Shown here piece after piece: positions 41,388 to 52,482 of a DNA stretch of 64,000 nucleotides. The stretch covers positions 102,616 through 166,615 of the forward strand of contig NZ_JAPFGY010000003.1 in assembly GCF_026586795.1 (NCBI RefSeq). The letters run 5' to 3'. Position numbers and translations under genes: made by a program. The DNA comes from Erythrobacter sp. WG. GTDB taxonomy: Bacteria > Pseudomonadota > Alphaproteobacteria > Sphingomonadales > Sphingomonadaceae. Positions within the stretch are counted from its first letter, which is position 1. Each line of letters starts with the position of its first letter. Under the pieces are notes generated by a model. The model had not been told where the DNA came from and did no database searches. It saw only the letters and a program-made list of their open reading frames with translations.

Positions 41388-42766
41388 TCCTCGTCGTCGC
41401 GCCGGTCCGCCATGCCCAGCAGCTTGAGCTTGCGGTGCAGGGCCGAGCGCTCCATCCCGATGAAGCTCGCGGTCTTGGAGATGTTGCCCGAGAAGCGCCT
41501 TATCTGGATCGAGAGATACTCGCGCTCGAAGCTGATGCGCGCCTCGCGCAGCGGCACGCCCATGATCGCCGAAAGGCTGTCGCTGGCGAGCCCGATCTGC
41601 CCGCCGATGATTTCCGGCGGCAGCATATCGGGCTCGACCACACCGAGTCGGTCGCGCGGGGTCATGATGATGGTGCGCTCGACCACGTTCCTCAGCTGCC
41701 GGACATTGCCTGGCCAGTCGTAGGCTTGCAGCGCCGCCATCGCCTCGGCCGAAACCTCCGGGGGGCTGAGGCCCTGATCGTTCGAATAGCGGGTGAAGAA
41801 GTGATCGGCGAGCGCCGGGATGTCCTCGCGGCGCTGGGCGAGCGAGGGGATCGTCACCGGCACCACGTTGAGCCTGTAGAAGAGATCCTCCCGGAAGCGC
41901 TTCTCGGCCATCTCCACGGTAAGGTCCCGGGTGGTCGAAGAGACGACCCTGACGTCGACGCCGATCTGCCGGGTGCCGCCGACCCGCACGAAGCTCTGGT
42001 CGGTCAGCACCCTCAGGATGCGCGCCTGGGTGGAGAGCGGCATGTCGGCGATCTCGTCGAGATAAAGCGTGCCCCCGTCGGCCATCTCGAGGAGCCCGGG
42101 GCGGACCTGCTTGCCATTCGCCTCCTCGCCGAACAGTTCCTGCTCGAAGCGCTCGGGCGTGATGCGCGCCGAGTTGACGAGCACGAAGGCGCCGTTGGCG
42201 CGCGCGCTCCAGGCGTGGAGCAGGCGCGCCGCGACTTCCTTGCCCGCGCCTGCCGGGCCCGAGATCAGCACGCGGCTGCCGGTGCTCGCCACCCGCTTCA
42301 ATGTGGCGCGCACAGAGTTGATGGCGGGCGAGTTGCCGGTGAATTCGGCGCTGCCCCAGCTGCCTTCGCGAAGGCGCGAGTTCTCGCGGCGCAGCCGCTC
42401 GGTCTCGGTGGCGCGGGCGACCAGCAGCAGCAGGCGTTCGGCCTCGAAGGGCTTCTCGATGAAGTCCATCGCCCCGCGCCCGACGGCAGCGACCGCGGTG
42501 TCGATGTTGCCGTGGCCGGAGAAGATGATGACCGGCAGATTGGGCTCGCGCGCCTTGATCGCGTCGAGCAGTTCGAGCCCGTCCATCTGGCTGCCGTGGA
42601 GCCACACGTCGAGCAGCACCAGCGAGGGGCGCCGCTCGTCGATGGCGGCCAGCGCCTCGGTGCTGTCCGCTGCGGTGCGGCAGGCATAGCCCTCGTCGCC
42701 CAGCACGCCGGCCACCAGTTCGCGGATGTCGCGTTCGTCGTCGACGATGAGGATTTCAAGCGCCAT
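41384..42766 (-). CDS. ntrX: Nitrogen regulation response regulator NtrX
   Basis: 460 aa. Receiver domain with phospho-acceptor Asp53 (LVLLDVWLHG), AAA+ sigma-54-interaction-like domain with Walker A GPAGAGKE and Walker B GTLYLDEIAD, then a Fis-type HTH (ISKTASFIGMERSALHRKLKLLG). The loop that in NtrC reads GAFTGA is here ELFGEEANGKQVRPGLL, so the sigma-54 contact motif is missing. This is known for alphaproteobacterial NtrX, which acts at sigma-70 promoters. It is paired with the sensor NtrY upstream (45 bp gap), and controls nitrogen and redox/envelope genes. Confidence 0.95.
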   Translation of the reverse strand: MALEILIVDDERDIRELVAGVLGDEGYACRTAADSTEALAAIDERRPSLVLLDVWLHGSQMDGLELLDAIKAREPNLPVIIFSGHGNIDTAVAAVGRGAMDFIEKPFEAERLLLLVARATETERLRRENSRLREGSWGSAEFTGNSPAINSVRATLKRVASTGSRVLISGPAGAGKEVAARLLHAWSARANGAFVLVNSARITPERFEQELFGEEANGKQVRPGLLEMADGGTLYLDEIADMPLSTQARILRVLTDQSFVRVGGTRQIGVDVRVVSSTTRDLTVEMAEKRFREDLFYRLNVVPVTIPSLAQRREDIPALADHFFTRYSNDQGLSPPEVSAEAMAALQAYDWPGNVRQLRNVVERTIIMTPRDRLGVVEPDMLPPEIIGGQIGLASDSLSAIMGVPLREARISFEREYLSIQIRRFSGNISKTASFIGMERSALHRKLKLLGMADRRDDED

Positions 42767-42811
42767 TGCGCGGGTCCTTCGGCTGGAATGGGGATGCAGC
42801 TGGAACGGCGA

Positions 42812-45049
42812 TCACGGGGTGCCGCCTTCAAGTGGTTTGGGATTGCGGGCGAAGCGCAGGGTCACGCGGGTGCCGCCGCTCGGCGCGCTGGCGAAGCTCA
42901 TGTCGCCGCCGTGCTCGTCGACGATCTTGTTGACTATGGCGAGGCCGAGGCCGGTGCCCTTGTCGCGGGTCGTGACATAGGGTTCGATGATCCGCTCCGG
43001 ATTTGCCGGAAGGCCGATCCCGTTGTCCTCGATGGTGACGATGATCGCCTCGCCGGCATCGCGCACGCAAACGGCGATGGTGCCGGCGACGGCGCCCTTC
43101 CCCTCGCCCGCCCGCGCCTCGACCGCTTCCACCGCGTTCTTGAGCACATTGGTCATGGCCTGCCCGAACTGGTGGCGATCGCAGCGCACCTCGCGATCCG
43201 AGAGATCGGTCGAATCGACGCTGAAGGCGATTCCCTGATGCGCGACCTCCTGCAGGAACACCGCCTGACGGACGAGATCGAGCGCGTCCTCGTCTCGGAA
43301 CACGGGCTTGGGGAGCCGCGCGAAGGAGGAGAATTCGTCCACCATCGTCCTGAGGTCGCCGACCTGGCGCACAATGGTGCTGGTGAGATCGTCGAACAGC
43401 TCCCGGTCAGCGTCGACCACCTGCGTGCGGTAGCGACGCTTGAGCCGCTCGGTCGCGAGCTGGATGGGCGTGAGCGGGTTCTTGATCTCGTGCGCGATCC
43501 GCCGCGCGACATCGGACCAGGCCGCCTGGCGCTGGTCGAGGAGCTGGCGGGTGATGTCCTCGAAGGTGATGACGTGCCCGCTTGTGCCCGGCGCCACCTT
43601 GACGGCGAGCGTGAGGAGCTCGTTGCCCTTGGCATGGGTGATAACGGCGCGTTCCTTCCCCTCGGCGATCACGCGCGCGATCTCGGGCGAGACGGTGCGC
43701 AAGGCCTGGCCGGTCAGCGCCGGGGCGAGCGCCGGGGCGAGCAGCGCCTGCGCCGAGGAATTCATCAGGGTGATCCGCGCCTCGGCATCGACCGAGACGA
43801 CCCCGGCTGTCACGGATTCGAGCACCGCTTCGGTGAAGGCGCGGCGGTCGTCGATCTGGCGATTAGCGCTGACCAGCGCCTGGGTCTGTTTCTCGAGTTG
43901 CGCGGTCATGCGATTGAAGGCGCGGTTGAGAAGGCCGATCTCGTCCGCGCCGGTGCGCCCCTCGAGCCGCAAGGCGAAGTTGCCCTGCCCGACCTTGCGC
44001 GCCGCGCCCACGAGGTCAGTCAGCGGCTCGACCTGGCGATCGGCAAAACGCAGGCCGAACCAGATGGCGAGGCCCACCAGCAGCAGGCTGACCGCGACGA
44101 GTGCGATGTTGAAGCGCAGCTGCAGCGTACGCGCGCTTCCGGTCAGACGGTTGTAGGCCGTCACGATCGATTGCGCCCGCGACCACGAATTGAACATCGT
44201 CTCCTCGGTGGTGCGCGCGTTGTAGAGGTAGACGCCCGACTGCGCGTCGATCGGCACCAGCGCCTCGATCCGCGTGGGGCTGCCGATCACAACCGCAAGC
44301 TCGCCCCTGTCGAGCCGCGCGAGTGCGGCCCGGCTGAAGGCGAGCGGGCTGTTGTCCTTGCTGAGGTTCAGCGCGGCCGCCGTCCGGAACGAGCCATCGG
44401 GCATCCGCTGAAGCACGGCGCTTTCCGAAATCTCGCGCGCTTGTGCCTGATAGGCATAGAAATCGGGGAAGTCGGGGTCGGTGATCGGCACCCGCGCAAG
44501 GATGTCGCGCATATCGGAGGCCATAACCACCGAGTACTGTTCCACCTGCCGCTGGTTGGTGTCGTAGTAGTTCTTGGCGAGCGCGTTGGCGTTCTCCATC
44601 AACCCGCGCGACTGGTCGGAAAACCAGAAGTCGACGCCGCTCTGGAACAGGAAGGCGGCAAATCCGGCGACCAGCAGGGTCGGGACCGCGGCGACCATGG
44701 AAAAGAAAAACACGAGCCTTACGTGCAGCCGCGCCGTGCTTCCGGCCGCGCGGCGCAGAGCAAGACGGCGACCGATCAGCACCAGCAGCATCATCGCCGG
44801 CACGAGCGTCGCCATCAGCAGCCCCGAGACCTGGATCGTCGGCAGGAGATTGTCGGGCGCGCCCGAGCCTCCATAGACCGACCAGGTGGTGACGATCGCC
44901 GCGACAAGGGCAACTGCGGCGAGGCCTTCCAGCCACAGGAACACGTTGGCCCGTCGCGCCGCGACCATCATCCGTCGCCACCAGCGCGGCGTCTGCCGGG
45001 GTGCCTTGGTCACGGCGCGAGGCTTGGGCGGCTCCATCGTTGCAAGCAT
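42812..45049 (-). CDS. ntrY: Sensor histidine kinase NtrY
   Basis: 745 aa from ATG 45049 (an ATG at 45037 and a TTG at 45067 are alternatives; none has a clear Shine-Dalgarno). N-terminal transmembrane helices (about 40-60, 75-95, 115-140), a periplasmic sensor of about 170 residues, a further helix (NIALVAVSLLLVGLAIWFG), HAMP, PAS (AFTEAVLESVTAGVVSVD), the phospho-acceptor IAHEIKNPLTP and the ATPase NAVEAVEAR / DNGIGLP / GTGLGLAIVNKIV. It is the membrane partner of NtrX. The start lies 60 bp downstream of the ntrC stop. Confidence 0.94.
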   Translation of the reverse strand: MLATMEPPKPRAVTKAPRQTPRWWRRMMVAARRANVFLWLEGLAAVALVAAIVTTWSVYGGSGAPDNLLPTIQVSGLLMATLVPAMMLLVLIGRRLALRRAAGSTARLHVRLVFFFSMVAAVPTLLVAGFAAFLFQSGVDFWFSDQSRGLMENANALAKNYYDTNQRQVEQYSVVMASDMRDILARVPITDPDFPDFYAYQAQAREISESAVLQRMPDGSFRTAAALNLSKDNSPLAFSRAALARLDRGELAVVIGSPTRIEALVPIDAQSGVYLYNARTTEETMFNSWSRAQSIVTAYNRLTGSARTLQLRFNIALVAVSLLLVGLAIWFGLRFADRQVEPLTDLVGAARKVGQGNFALRLEGRTGADEIGLLNRAFNRMTAQLEKQTQALVSANRQIDDRRAFTEAVLESVTAGVVSVDAEARITLMNSSAQALLAPALAPALTGQALRTVSPEIARVIAEGKERAVITHAKGNELLTLAVKVAPGTSGHVITFEDITRQLLDQRQAAWSDVARRIAHEIKNPLTPIQLATERLKRRYRTQVVDADRELFDDLTSTIVRQVGDLRTMVDEFSSFARLPKPVFRDEDALDLVRQAVFLQEVAHQGIAFSVDSTDLSDREVRCDRHQFGQAMTNVLKNAVEAVEARAGEGKGAVAGTIAVCVRDAGEAIIVTIEDNGIGLPANPERIIEPYVTTRDKGTGLGLAIVNKIVDEHGGDMSFASAPSGGTRVTLRFARNPKPLEGGTP

Positions 45050-45108
45050 ACAACAATGGTGTGGCAATTTTGCAAGGGCAAAACGCGAATGCCCTGTGCA
45101 GCACGCAA

Positions 45109-46554
<1,446 letters not shown>

Positions 46555-46555
46555 C

Positions 46556-47647
46556 TCAGCCTGCGTCCTGCGCCTGCGGCAGGTGCAGGCGGAAATGGGT
46601 GAGGCCGCTACGCGGGTCGCGCTCGTGACTGACGTTGCCGTTCATGTCGCGCACCAGCTTCCTCACCAGCGACAGGCCAAGGCCCTGTCCTGAAGGCTTG
46701 GAGGACACGAAGGGCTCGAAAACGTGATCGCGCAAGGCTGGATCGATCCCCGCGCCGTCGTCGCTGACGGTGATCTCGATCGGCAGCGGCACCGCGCGAC
46801 CGTTGCGGATCGCGCTGAAGGCAAGGCCGCTCACGAAGCGCGTCTGCACGATGATGAGCCCCGGACCGCCATCGGCCAGCGCCGCATCGCGCGCGTTCGA
46901 AAGCAGATTGATGAGCACCTGCTCGAGCGCATCGCGGTTGGCGAGCACCGGCGGCAAGGAGGGATCGAACTCTTCGCGGATCTCGATACCGCTCGCCTCG
47001 GCGCTCGCTGCACGCATCGTCGCGACGGCGGCGCGGATCGCTTCGTGGGGGTTGCACGGATCGACCGGGCCGGGGCGGGTGCTGCCCAGTTGCTGCATCC
47101 GGTCGATCAGGCGGGCGATGCGGTCGACCTCGTCGGTAATCATCCGCGCGAGTTTTCTGTCGGCGTGCGGCAGCTTGCGCGCGGCCAGCTGCCCCGCGCC
47201 CCGGATCGCGGCCAGCGGGTTCTTGATCTCGTGCGCAAGCACCGCCGGCGCGCCGAGCATCGCCTCACGCGCGCCCGGCCCCGGCTCGTCGTGACCGATC
47301 TGCGAGAGCGTCACCACCCGCCAGCCAGGATAGCCCCCGATCGGCGATGCGGTGAGATTGACACGCGCCTCGTGCCCGCCGACGCGGACCGCGAGATCGC
47401 GCGCCACCAGCGCTTCGTCGCTCGCCGCCAGACGCGCCTCGACCCGCGGGTCGAGCGGGCCGATGCGGTCCATCAGCCGCGTGCCGACGAGGCGACTGGC
47501 GCTGGTGCCGAGCAAATCTTCGGCAGCGTGGTTCACTTCGGCGATGACGCCCTGCGCATCGATCAGCACCAGCGCGAAGATCAGGCCGGACAGCTGCGCG
47601 CGGGCATCGGGGCGCCCTTCATCGAAGTCGCTGGCGACGCTCGCCAC
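46556..47647 (-). CDS. ntrB: Nitrogen regulation sensor kinase NtrB
   Basis: 363 aa, GTG start 3 bp after the dusB stop. Soluble kinase without transmembrane helices. A PAS domain (about 20-120) precedes the HisKA phospho-acceptor LAHEIKNPLAAIRGAGQL and an ATPase domain with NLLSNARDAA, SDDGAGIDP and GQGLGLSLVRKLV. It integrates PII (GlnB/GlnK) signals and controls NtrC. The dusB-ntrB-ntrC order corresponds to the classical nifR3-ntrB-ntrC arrangement of alphaproteobacteria. Confidence 0.95.
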   Translation of the reverse strand: MASVASDFDEGRPDARAQLSGLIFALVLIDAQGVIAEVNHAAEDLLGTSASRLVGTRLMDRIGPLDPRVEARLAASDEALVARDLAVRVGGHEARVNLTASPIGGYPGWRVVTLSQIGHDEPGPGAREAMLGAPAVLAHEIKNPLAAIRGAGQLAARKLPHADRKLARMITDEVDRIARLIDRMQQLGSTRPGPVDPCNPHEAIRAAVATMRAASAEASGIEIREEFDPSLPPVLANRDALEQVLINLLSNARDAALADGGPGLIIVQTRFVSGLAFSAIRNGRAVPLPIEITVSDDGAGIDPALRDHVFEPFVSSKPSGQGLGLSLVRKLVRDMNGNVSHERDPRSGLTHFRLHLPQAQDAG

Positions 47648-47650
47648 GCG

Positions 47651-48667
47651 TCAGGCCGCTTGCCGCATGACGAAGGGCGCATAGAAGCGCTCGATCTCGC
47701 CCAGCACCTGGCCCGCGTCGTCGATGAAGTTGACGCGGTTGCGGAACTCGGCCGAGCCGTGCAGGCCCTTGGTGTACCATCCGAGGTGCTTGCGCGCCAT
47801 CTTCACGCCGGTATCGCGGCCGTAATGATCGAGCATCCGGTGGTAATGCTCGACAACAAGGGCATACTGCTCCTCCATAGCCGGGGCGGCGCGCGCCTCC
47901 CCGGTCCGCCACCAGTGCATCACCTCTCCGAGCAACCATGGCTTGCCATAGGCGCCGCGCCCGATCATCAACCCGTCGGCACCCGATTGCTCCAGAGCCT
48001 TGGCGGCGTCGGCTATGGTGCAGATATCGCCGTTGACGATGACCGGGATGCTCACCGCCTGCTTGACCCGGCGGACGAAGGCCCAGTCGGCGTGGCCCTT
48101 GTACATCTGGTTGCGGGTGCGGCCGTGGACCGTCACCATCTGCACGCCGAGATCCTCGGCGATCCTCGCAAGCTCAGGTGCGTTGAGGCTGTCGTGGCAC
48201 CAACCCATCCGCATCTTCACGGTGACCGGCACCTTCACCGCCTTGACCGTCGCCTCCATCAGCCGCACCGCGAGCGGCACCTCGCGCATCAGCGCGCTGC
48301 CGGCGAACTGGCCGACGACTTTCCTGACCGGACAGCCGAAATTGATGTCGATGATGGCGGCGCCGTTGCCTTCCTGGATCTTCGCCGCCTCGGCCATGCT
48401 GGCCGGGTCGCAGCCGACCAATTGCATTGAGACCGGCTCCTCGATGCGGTCCCACGCGGTCTTCTGCGTGCTGACCCGGGTCTCGCGGATCGCCGCCTCG
48501 CTTGCCACCATCTCGGTGACGTTGAGTCCGGACCCGTAGCGCCGCACCAGGGTACGGAACGGCATATCCGTGACGCCGGTCATCGGCGCGAGCACCACCG
48601 GCTCGGCAACCGTGACCGGGCCGATGGCGATGGGACGCAAGGCCGGCGGAGGAGGAAGCGTGTTCAT
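47651..48667 (-). CDS. dusB: tRNA-dihydrouridine synthase B (NifR3)
   Basis: 338 aa. FMN-dependent reductase forming dihydrouridine in tRNA D-loops. [12 protein letters not shown] (FMN-binding), the catalytic Cys in [31 protein letters not shown] and [13 protein letters not shown] are typical. First gene of the dusB-ntrB-ntrC-ntrY-ntrX run. A 70-bp AT-richer gap (48668-48737) separates it from the divergent ispDF and contains the palindrome GCAATTGC. Confidence 0.95.
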   Translation of the reverse strand: MNTLPPPPALRPIAIGPVTVAEPVVLAPMTGVTDMPFRTLVRRYGSGLNVTEMVASEAAIRETRVSTQKTAWDRIEEPVSMQLVGCDPASMAEAAKIQEGNGAAIIDINFGCPVRKVVGQFAGSALMREVPLAVRLMEATVKAVKVPVTVKMRMGWCHDSLNAPELARIAEDLGVQMVTVHGRTRNQMYKGHADWAFVRRVKQAVSIPVIVNGDICTIADAAKALEQSGADGLMIGRGAYGKPWLLGEVMHWWRTGEARAAPAMEEQYALVVEHYHRMLDHYGRDTGVKMARKHLGWYTKGLHGSAEFRNRVNFIDDAGQVLGEIERFYAPFVMRQAA

Positions 48668-48737
48668 TATGGAGCAATTGCCTAAAATTTGTGCAAGCGC
48701 TTAGTGGATTGCCGTGAGGCCGTCCAGACCCTAAGCG

Positions 48738-49907
48738 ATGGCCCCGATGGCACCCCCTTCCCCCCTCTCACCGTTTGCCGCGATCGTGGTGGCGGCCGGC
48801 AAGGGTCTGCGCGTGGGGGGTGAGATCCCCAAGCAATTCAGGTTGTGGCGCGCAAAGCCGCTCATACGCCACTCGGTCGAAGCACTGCTCGATCACGGAG
48901 CGATGGAGGTCGTGATCGCCATTCCCGAAGGCGGCGAGCCATTGGCGGCGGACGCCTTGTCAGGGCTCGGCCGATATCGGCTGGTCACCGGTGGTGAGAC
49001 CCGGCAGCAATCGGTTCGCAACGCGCTGGAGGCGCTCGCCGATGGCTCCTACACGCGCGTGCTGATCCACGACGCCGCTCGGCCCGATCTGCCGCGGCAC
49101 GTCACCCAGCGCCTCGTCGAGATGCTTGACGTCCACCAGGGCCTGATCCCGGTTCTTCCGGTGGTCGACAGCATCGCGGTCGCGGGCGAGGCGGATCGAA
49201 TGGCCGGAAAGGCCGACCGGGAGGTCCTGCGCCGTGTCCAGACTCCGCAGGCCTTCCGCTTCGACGAAATTCTCGCGGCACATCGTGCGTGGTCCGGCTC
49301 CGCGGATGCTGGCGACGATGCGCAGGTCTTCATGGCCTGGGGGGGCGACGTTCGCTTCGTCGAAGGTGACGAACGCCTCAAGAAGATCACCTTTGCCGAG
49401 GACCTGATGGACCACACCCATGCTCCCGCCTTCCGCATCGGACAGGGCTATGACGTCCACCGCCTCGAGCCGGGCGAGGAGCTGTGGCTGGGCGGCGTGC
49501 TGATCCCCCATGACAAGGGACTTGCCGGGCATTCCGATGCCGATGTGGCGCTTCACGCGATCACCGACGCGGTGCTCGGCGCGGTCGGCGAGGGCGACAT
49601 CGGCACCCACTTCCCACCGAGCGACCCGCAGTGGCGCGGCGCGCGTTCGGGGCAGTTTCTTGAACACGCCGTCAGCCTCGCCCGCGCTGCCGGCTATGTC
49701 ATCGCCAATGTCGATCTCACGCTGATCTGCGAGGCGCCGAAGATCGGCCCCCACCGCGCCGCCATGCGCGCCGAGGTCGCGCGGCTGATGGGCGTCGGCG
49801 AGGACGCGGTCAGCATCAAGGCCACCACCACCGAGAAACTCGGCTTCACCGGCCGCGGCGAAGGCATCGCCGCCCAGGCCATCGTTCTTGTCACCCGCAC
49901 CGCTTGA
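48738..49907 (+). CDS. ispDF: Bifunctional IspD/IspF (MEP pathway)
   Basis: 389 aa fusion. N-terminal IspD (about 12-225) with the CTP-binding [15 protein letters not shown] and KQFRLW, and HDAARPD; C-terminal IspF (about 230-389) with GQGYDVHRL, the Zn ligands in [16 protein letters not shown], and [15 protein letters not shown]. It catalyses the third and fifth steps of isoprenoid-precursor synthesis. Fusions are common in alphaproteobacteria. An ATG at 48747 is a possible alternative start. The next gene begins 10 bp after the stop. Confidence 0.97.
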   Translation: MAPMAPPSPLSPFAAIVVAAGKGLRVGGEIPKQFRLWRAKPLIRHSVEALLDHGAMEVVIAIPEGGEPLAADALSGLGRYRLVTGGETRQQSVRNALEALADGSYTRVLIHDAARPDLPRHVTQRLVEMLDVHQGLIPVLPVVDSIAVAGEADRMAGKADREVLRRVQTPQAFRFDEILAAHRAWSGSADAGDDAQVFMAWGGDVRFVEGDERLKKITFAEDLMDHTHAPAFRIGQGYDVHRLEPGEELWLGGVLIPHDKGLAGHSDADVALHAITDAVLGAVGEGDIGTHFPPSDPQWRGARSGQFLEHAVSLARAAGYVIANVDLTLICEAPKIGPHRAAMRAEVARLMGVGEDAVSIKATTTEKLGFTGRGEGIAAQAIVLVTRTA

Positions 49908-49917
49908 GGAACGCCCA

Positions 49918-50484
49918 ATGACCCCTCGCCTTGCAACCACCCTCTTTGCTCTTGCCGCGCTGGCTTCGGCCCAGACGGCTCAGGCCCAGCAGCAGCAATC
50001 CTGCGTCAAGGCTGGCGATCTGTCGGACGCGGTGGTCTACGCCCTTCCCATCGCGTTCGATGCGGTGCGGACGACCTGTGCCAATCGCCTCACCCGCAGC
50101 GGCTTCGTCGCCTCTCGCGGGGAGGCCTATGTCGCCCAATTCCGCGGCCGACAGGCGCAGGCATGGCCGGGAGCCCTGCGCGTGTTGAAGAGCTTCATGA
50201 CCAGTCCGGACGCGGGCGAGGCAGCCGCTGGCGCCGATATCGGCGCGATGATCGCCGGGATGCCCGATAGCGCACTGCGTCCCTTCGTCGATGCACTTGT
50301 CGGTCAGATGATCGCCGAGGAGATCAAGCCGGACAGCTGCGGCAGGATCGAACGCGGGCTCGAGGTGATCAGCCCCATGCCGGCCGAGAACGTGGGTCCG
50401 CTGGTCGCCTTCATCTTCGAGGTATCGGACATGAAGAACCCCGAGATCTGCCCCGCCGCCTCGGCTTCCACGTCACGGCGCTGA
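49918..50484 (+). CDS. Exported protein of unknown function
   Basis: 188 aa. Clear signal peptide (residues 1-23, cleavage near AQA-QQQ), then an acid/neutral helical domain with four Cys (SCVKAG, TTCANRL, DSCGRIER, EICPAA) that could form disulfides. No domain recognised. It lies 10 bp after ispDF and 7 bp before pncC, so it belongs to the same transcription unit. Probably periplasmic; function unknown. Confidence 0.78.
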   Translation: MTPRLATTLFALAALASAQTAQAQQQQSCVKAGDLSDAVVYALPIAFDAVRTTCANRLTRSGFVASRGEAYVAQFRGRQAQAWPGALRVLKSFMTSPDAGEAAAGADIGAMIAGMPDSALRPFVDALVGQMIAEEIKPDSCGRIERGLEVISPMPAENVGPLVAFIFEVSDMKNPEICPAASASTSRR

Positions 50485-50491
50485 TCTGCTC

Positions 50492-51004
50492 ATGGCAGTC
50501 TCGCTCCTTCCTGAAGAGATTGCCGCGCTCGCCGCGCGGGTGGTTTCCGAGAATGCGGCGCTCGGCCGCAAGGTCGTGACCGCCGAGAGCTGCACCGGCG
50601 GGCTGGTGGCAGGGGCCATCACGGAGATCGCCGGTTCCTCGGCGGTGCTTGATCGCGGCTTCGTGACCTATTCCAACGAAGCGAAGATGGAGATGCTGGG
50701 CGTCTCGCGCGACATCATCGAGACCTTCGGCGCAGTCTCGATTGCCTGTGCCTGGGCGATGGCAAAGGGTGCGCTCGACCGCAGCCGGGCGGACATCGCG
50801 GTGGCGATCAGCGGCGTGGCCGGCCCCGGCGGCGGGACGGCTCAGAAGCCGGTCGGCACGGTGGTCTTCGCCAGGGTGGTGCGCGACATGACAGGCGAGC
50901 CCGAGGGCGAGCTCAGATTTTTCGACGGGGGCGAAGGTCCGGGCGGCCGCGCCGAGATCCGCCGTCAGGCGACGCTCTGCGCGCTCGAGCTGCTGCTGCC
51001 GTAA
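50492..51004 (+). CDS. pncC: Nicotinamide-nucleotide amidase PncC (CinA C-terminal family)
   Basis: 170 aa, just the amidase domain. Motifs: AESCTGGLVAGAITEIAGSS (catalytic Ser region), YSNEAKMEMLGV, AISGVAGPGGGT and KPVGTV. It deamidates NMN to nicotinic acid mononucleotide, recycling by-products of NAD-dependent DNA ligase. The N-terminal molybdopterin-like domain of full CinA is absent. Its 3' end overlaps the convergent ratA by 40 bp. Confidence 0.93.
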   Translation: MAVSLLPEEIAALAARVVSENAALGRKVVTAESCTGGLVAGAITEIAGSSAVLDRGFVTYSNEAKMEMLGVSRDIIETFGAVSIACAWAMAKGALDRSRADIAVAISGVAGPGGGTAQKPVGTVVFARVVRDMTGEPEGELRFFDGGEGPGGRAEIRRQATLCALELLLP

Positions 51005-51426
51005 AGCTGCGCGGCGCGGTTTTCGAAGGCCTCCACCATCTTGCGGAAGGCCTTGTCGAAATACTGGCCCGCGATCTTCTCGAACAGGCGGTTCTTGAAG
51101 GTGAAATCGACGAGGAAGTCGATCTCGCAGGTTCGCTCGTCGATGGCGCGGAAGGTCCAGACATTGTCGAGATCGGAAAGCGGCCCGTCGACATAGTGGA
51201 CAGCGATCTCGCGCGGTCGATCCTTCTTCACGCGCGAGGTGAAGCTTTCGCGGATCGCCTTAAAGCCCACCACCATGTCCGCGACCATCTCGGTCTCGCT
51301 GTTTGATCGCACGCGGGTGGCGATGACCCAGGGCAGGAACTCGCCATAGCGGCCGACGTCGGCGACCAGATCGAACATCTGTTCGGCGCTGTAGGGCAGG
51401 CGGCGGGTTTCGCGGATGCCTGGCAC
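50965..51426 (-). CDS. Coq10/RatA-type START-domain protein
   Basis: 153 aa, GTG start overlapping the lipA stop by one base (TAGTG). The helix-grip fold shows the N-terminal RETRRLPYSAEQMFDLVADVGRYGEFLPWV, VGFKAIRESFTSRV, WTFRAIDERTCEIDFLVDF and a C-terminal helix. In alphaproteobacteria this family probably binds coenzyme Q like mitochondrial Coq10; annotation as RatA toxin comes from the E. coli homologue. lipA-coq10 is a frequent pair. Its 3' end overlaps pncC. Confidence 0.88.
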   Translation of the reverse strand: MPGIRETRRLPYSAEQMFDLVADVGRYGEFLPWVIATRVRSNSETEMVADMVVGFKAIRESFTSRVKKDRPREIAVHYVDGPLSDLDNVWTFRAIDERTCEIDFLVDFTFKNRLFEKIAGQYFDKAFRKMVEAFENRAAQLYGSSSSSAQSVA

Positions 51427-52400
51427 TAAGCTTGCGCCTTGGCTCCGGCCCGGGCGAGCTTCTCCTCGCGCGCGGCGCGCATCTTCGCGAAATCCTCGCC
51501 CGCATGATAGCTCGAGCGGGTCAGCGGTGAGGAGGCGACCTGGAGGAAGCCCTTGGCCCGGGCGATCGCGCCATAGGCGGCGAACGCCTTGGGCGTCACG
51601 AACTCCTCGACCGCCGCGTGCTTGGGCGTGGGCTGGAGATACTGCCCCATGGTGATGAAATCGACTTCGGCCGAACGCATATCGTCCATCACCTGGTGAA
51701 CTTCGAGCCGCTGTTCGCCCAGCCCCAGCATGATCCCCGACTTGGTGAAGATCAGCGGATTGTGCGCCTTCACTTCCTCCAGCAGCCGCAGCGAGGCATA
51801 GTAGCGCGCGCCGGGGCGGATGGTGGGGTAGAGCCGCGGCACGGTTTCGAGGTTGTGATTGTAGACGTCCGGCCCCGCCTCGCAGATCATCTCCACCGCA
51901 CGGCGCATCTTGCCGCGGAAATCGGGGGTGAGGATTTCGATCGTGGTGTTCGGCGTGGTGCGGCGCAGCGCCTCGATCACCTTGACGAACTGCGAGGCCC
52001 CGCCGTCGGGCAGGTCGTCGCGGTCGACGCTGGTGATGACGATATGCTCGAGCCCCATCTTGGCCGCGGCGATCGCGGTGTTTTCGGGCTCGAAAGGATC
52101 GACCGCCTTGGGCATCCCGGTCTTGACATTGCAGAAGGCGCAGGCGCGGGTGCAGACGTCGCCGAGGATCATCACCGTCGCGTGCTTCTTGGTCCAGCAC
52201 TCGCCGATGTTCGGGCAGGCCGCTTCCTCGCACACGGTGTGGAGATTGAGCTCGCGCATCAGCCGGCGCGTTTCGTTGTAGCCCTCGCTCACCGGCGCGC
52301 GCACGCGGATCCAGTCGGGCTTGCGCTGGCGGGCGGGCCGGGCTTCGGCCGCGGGCTCGGGTGGCTGCGGCGTGCGGGCGAGGTCGTTCATCAGGGCCAT
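51426..52400 (-). CDS. lipA: Lipoyl synthase
   Basis: 324 aa. Radical SAM enzyme that inserts two sulfurs into octanoyl groups on E2 and H proteins. The auxiliary cluster Cys57-x4-Cys62-x5-Cys68 and the SAM cluster Cys83-x3-Cys87-x2-Cys90, plus the C-terminal RSSY serine, are intact. It should modify the lipoyl domain of PdhC (Lys43) in this window. An internal ATG at 52391 gives a start three residues later. It forms a unit with the Coq10/RatA gene. Confidence 0.96.
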   Translation of the reverse strand: MALMNDLARTPQPPEPAAEARPARQRKPDWIRVRAPVSEGYNETRRLMRELNLHTVCEEAACPNIGECWTKKHATVMILGDVCTRACAFCNVKTGMPKAVDPFEPENTAIAAAKMGLEHIVITSVDRDDLPDGGASQFVKVIEALRRTTPNTTIEILTPDFRGKMRRAVEMICEAGPDVYNHNLETVPRLYPTIRPGARYYASLRLLEEVKAHNPLIFTKSGIMLGLGEQRLEVHQVMDDMRSAEVDFITMGQYLQPTPKHAAVEEFVTPKAFAAYGAIARAKGFLQVASSPLTRSSYHAGEDFAKMRAAREEKLARAGAKAQA

Positions 52401-52482
52401 TTAGGCGCAGCGGGCCACTCCCGCAAGCGCGTGCGCGGTGCCAATCCTTGCACGGTTCTTGCACGCGCTGCATAGTCCGGCC

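Noticed and set aside
45049..45067. TTG at 45067 as the ntrY start
   Set aside because: It adds Met-Pro-His-His-Cys-Cys with no ribosome binding site; the ATGs at 45049 and 45037 are more plausible.
50965..51426. RatA as part of a toxin-antitoxin system
   Set aside because: No RatB/antitoxin partner nearby. Sequence and lipA neighbourhood fit the Coq10/START family of ubiquinone-binding proteins.
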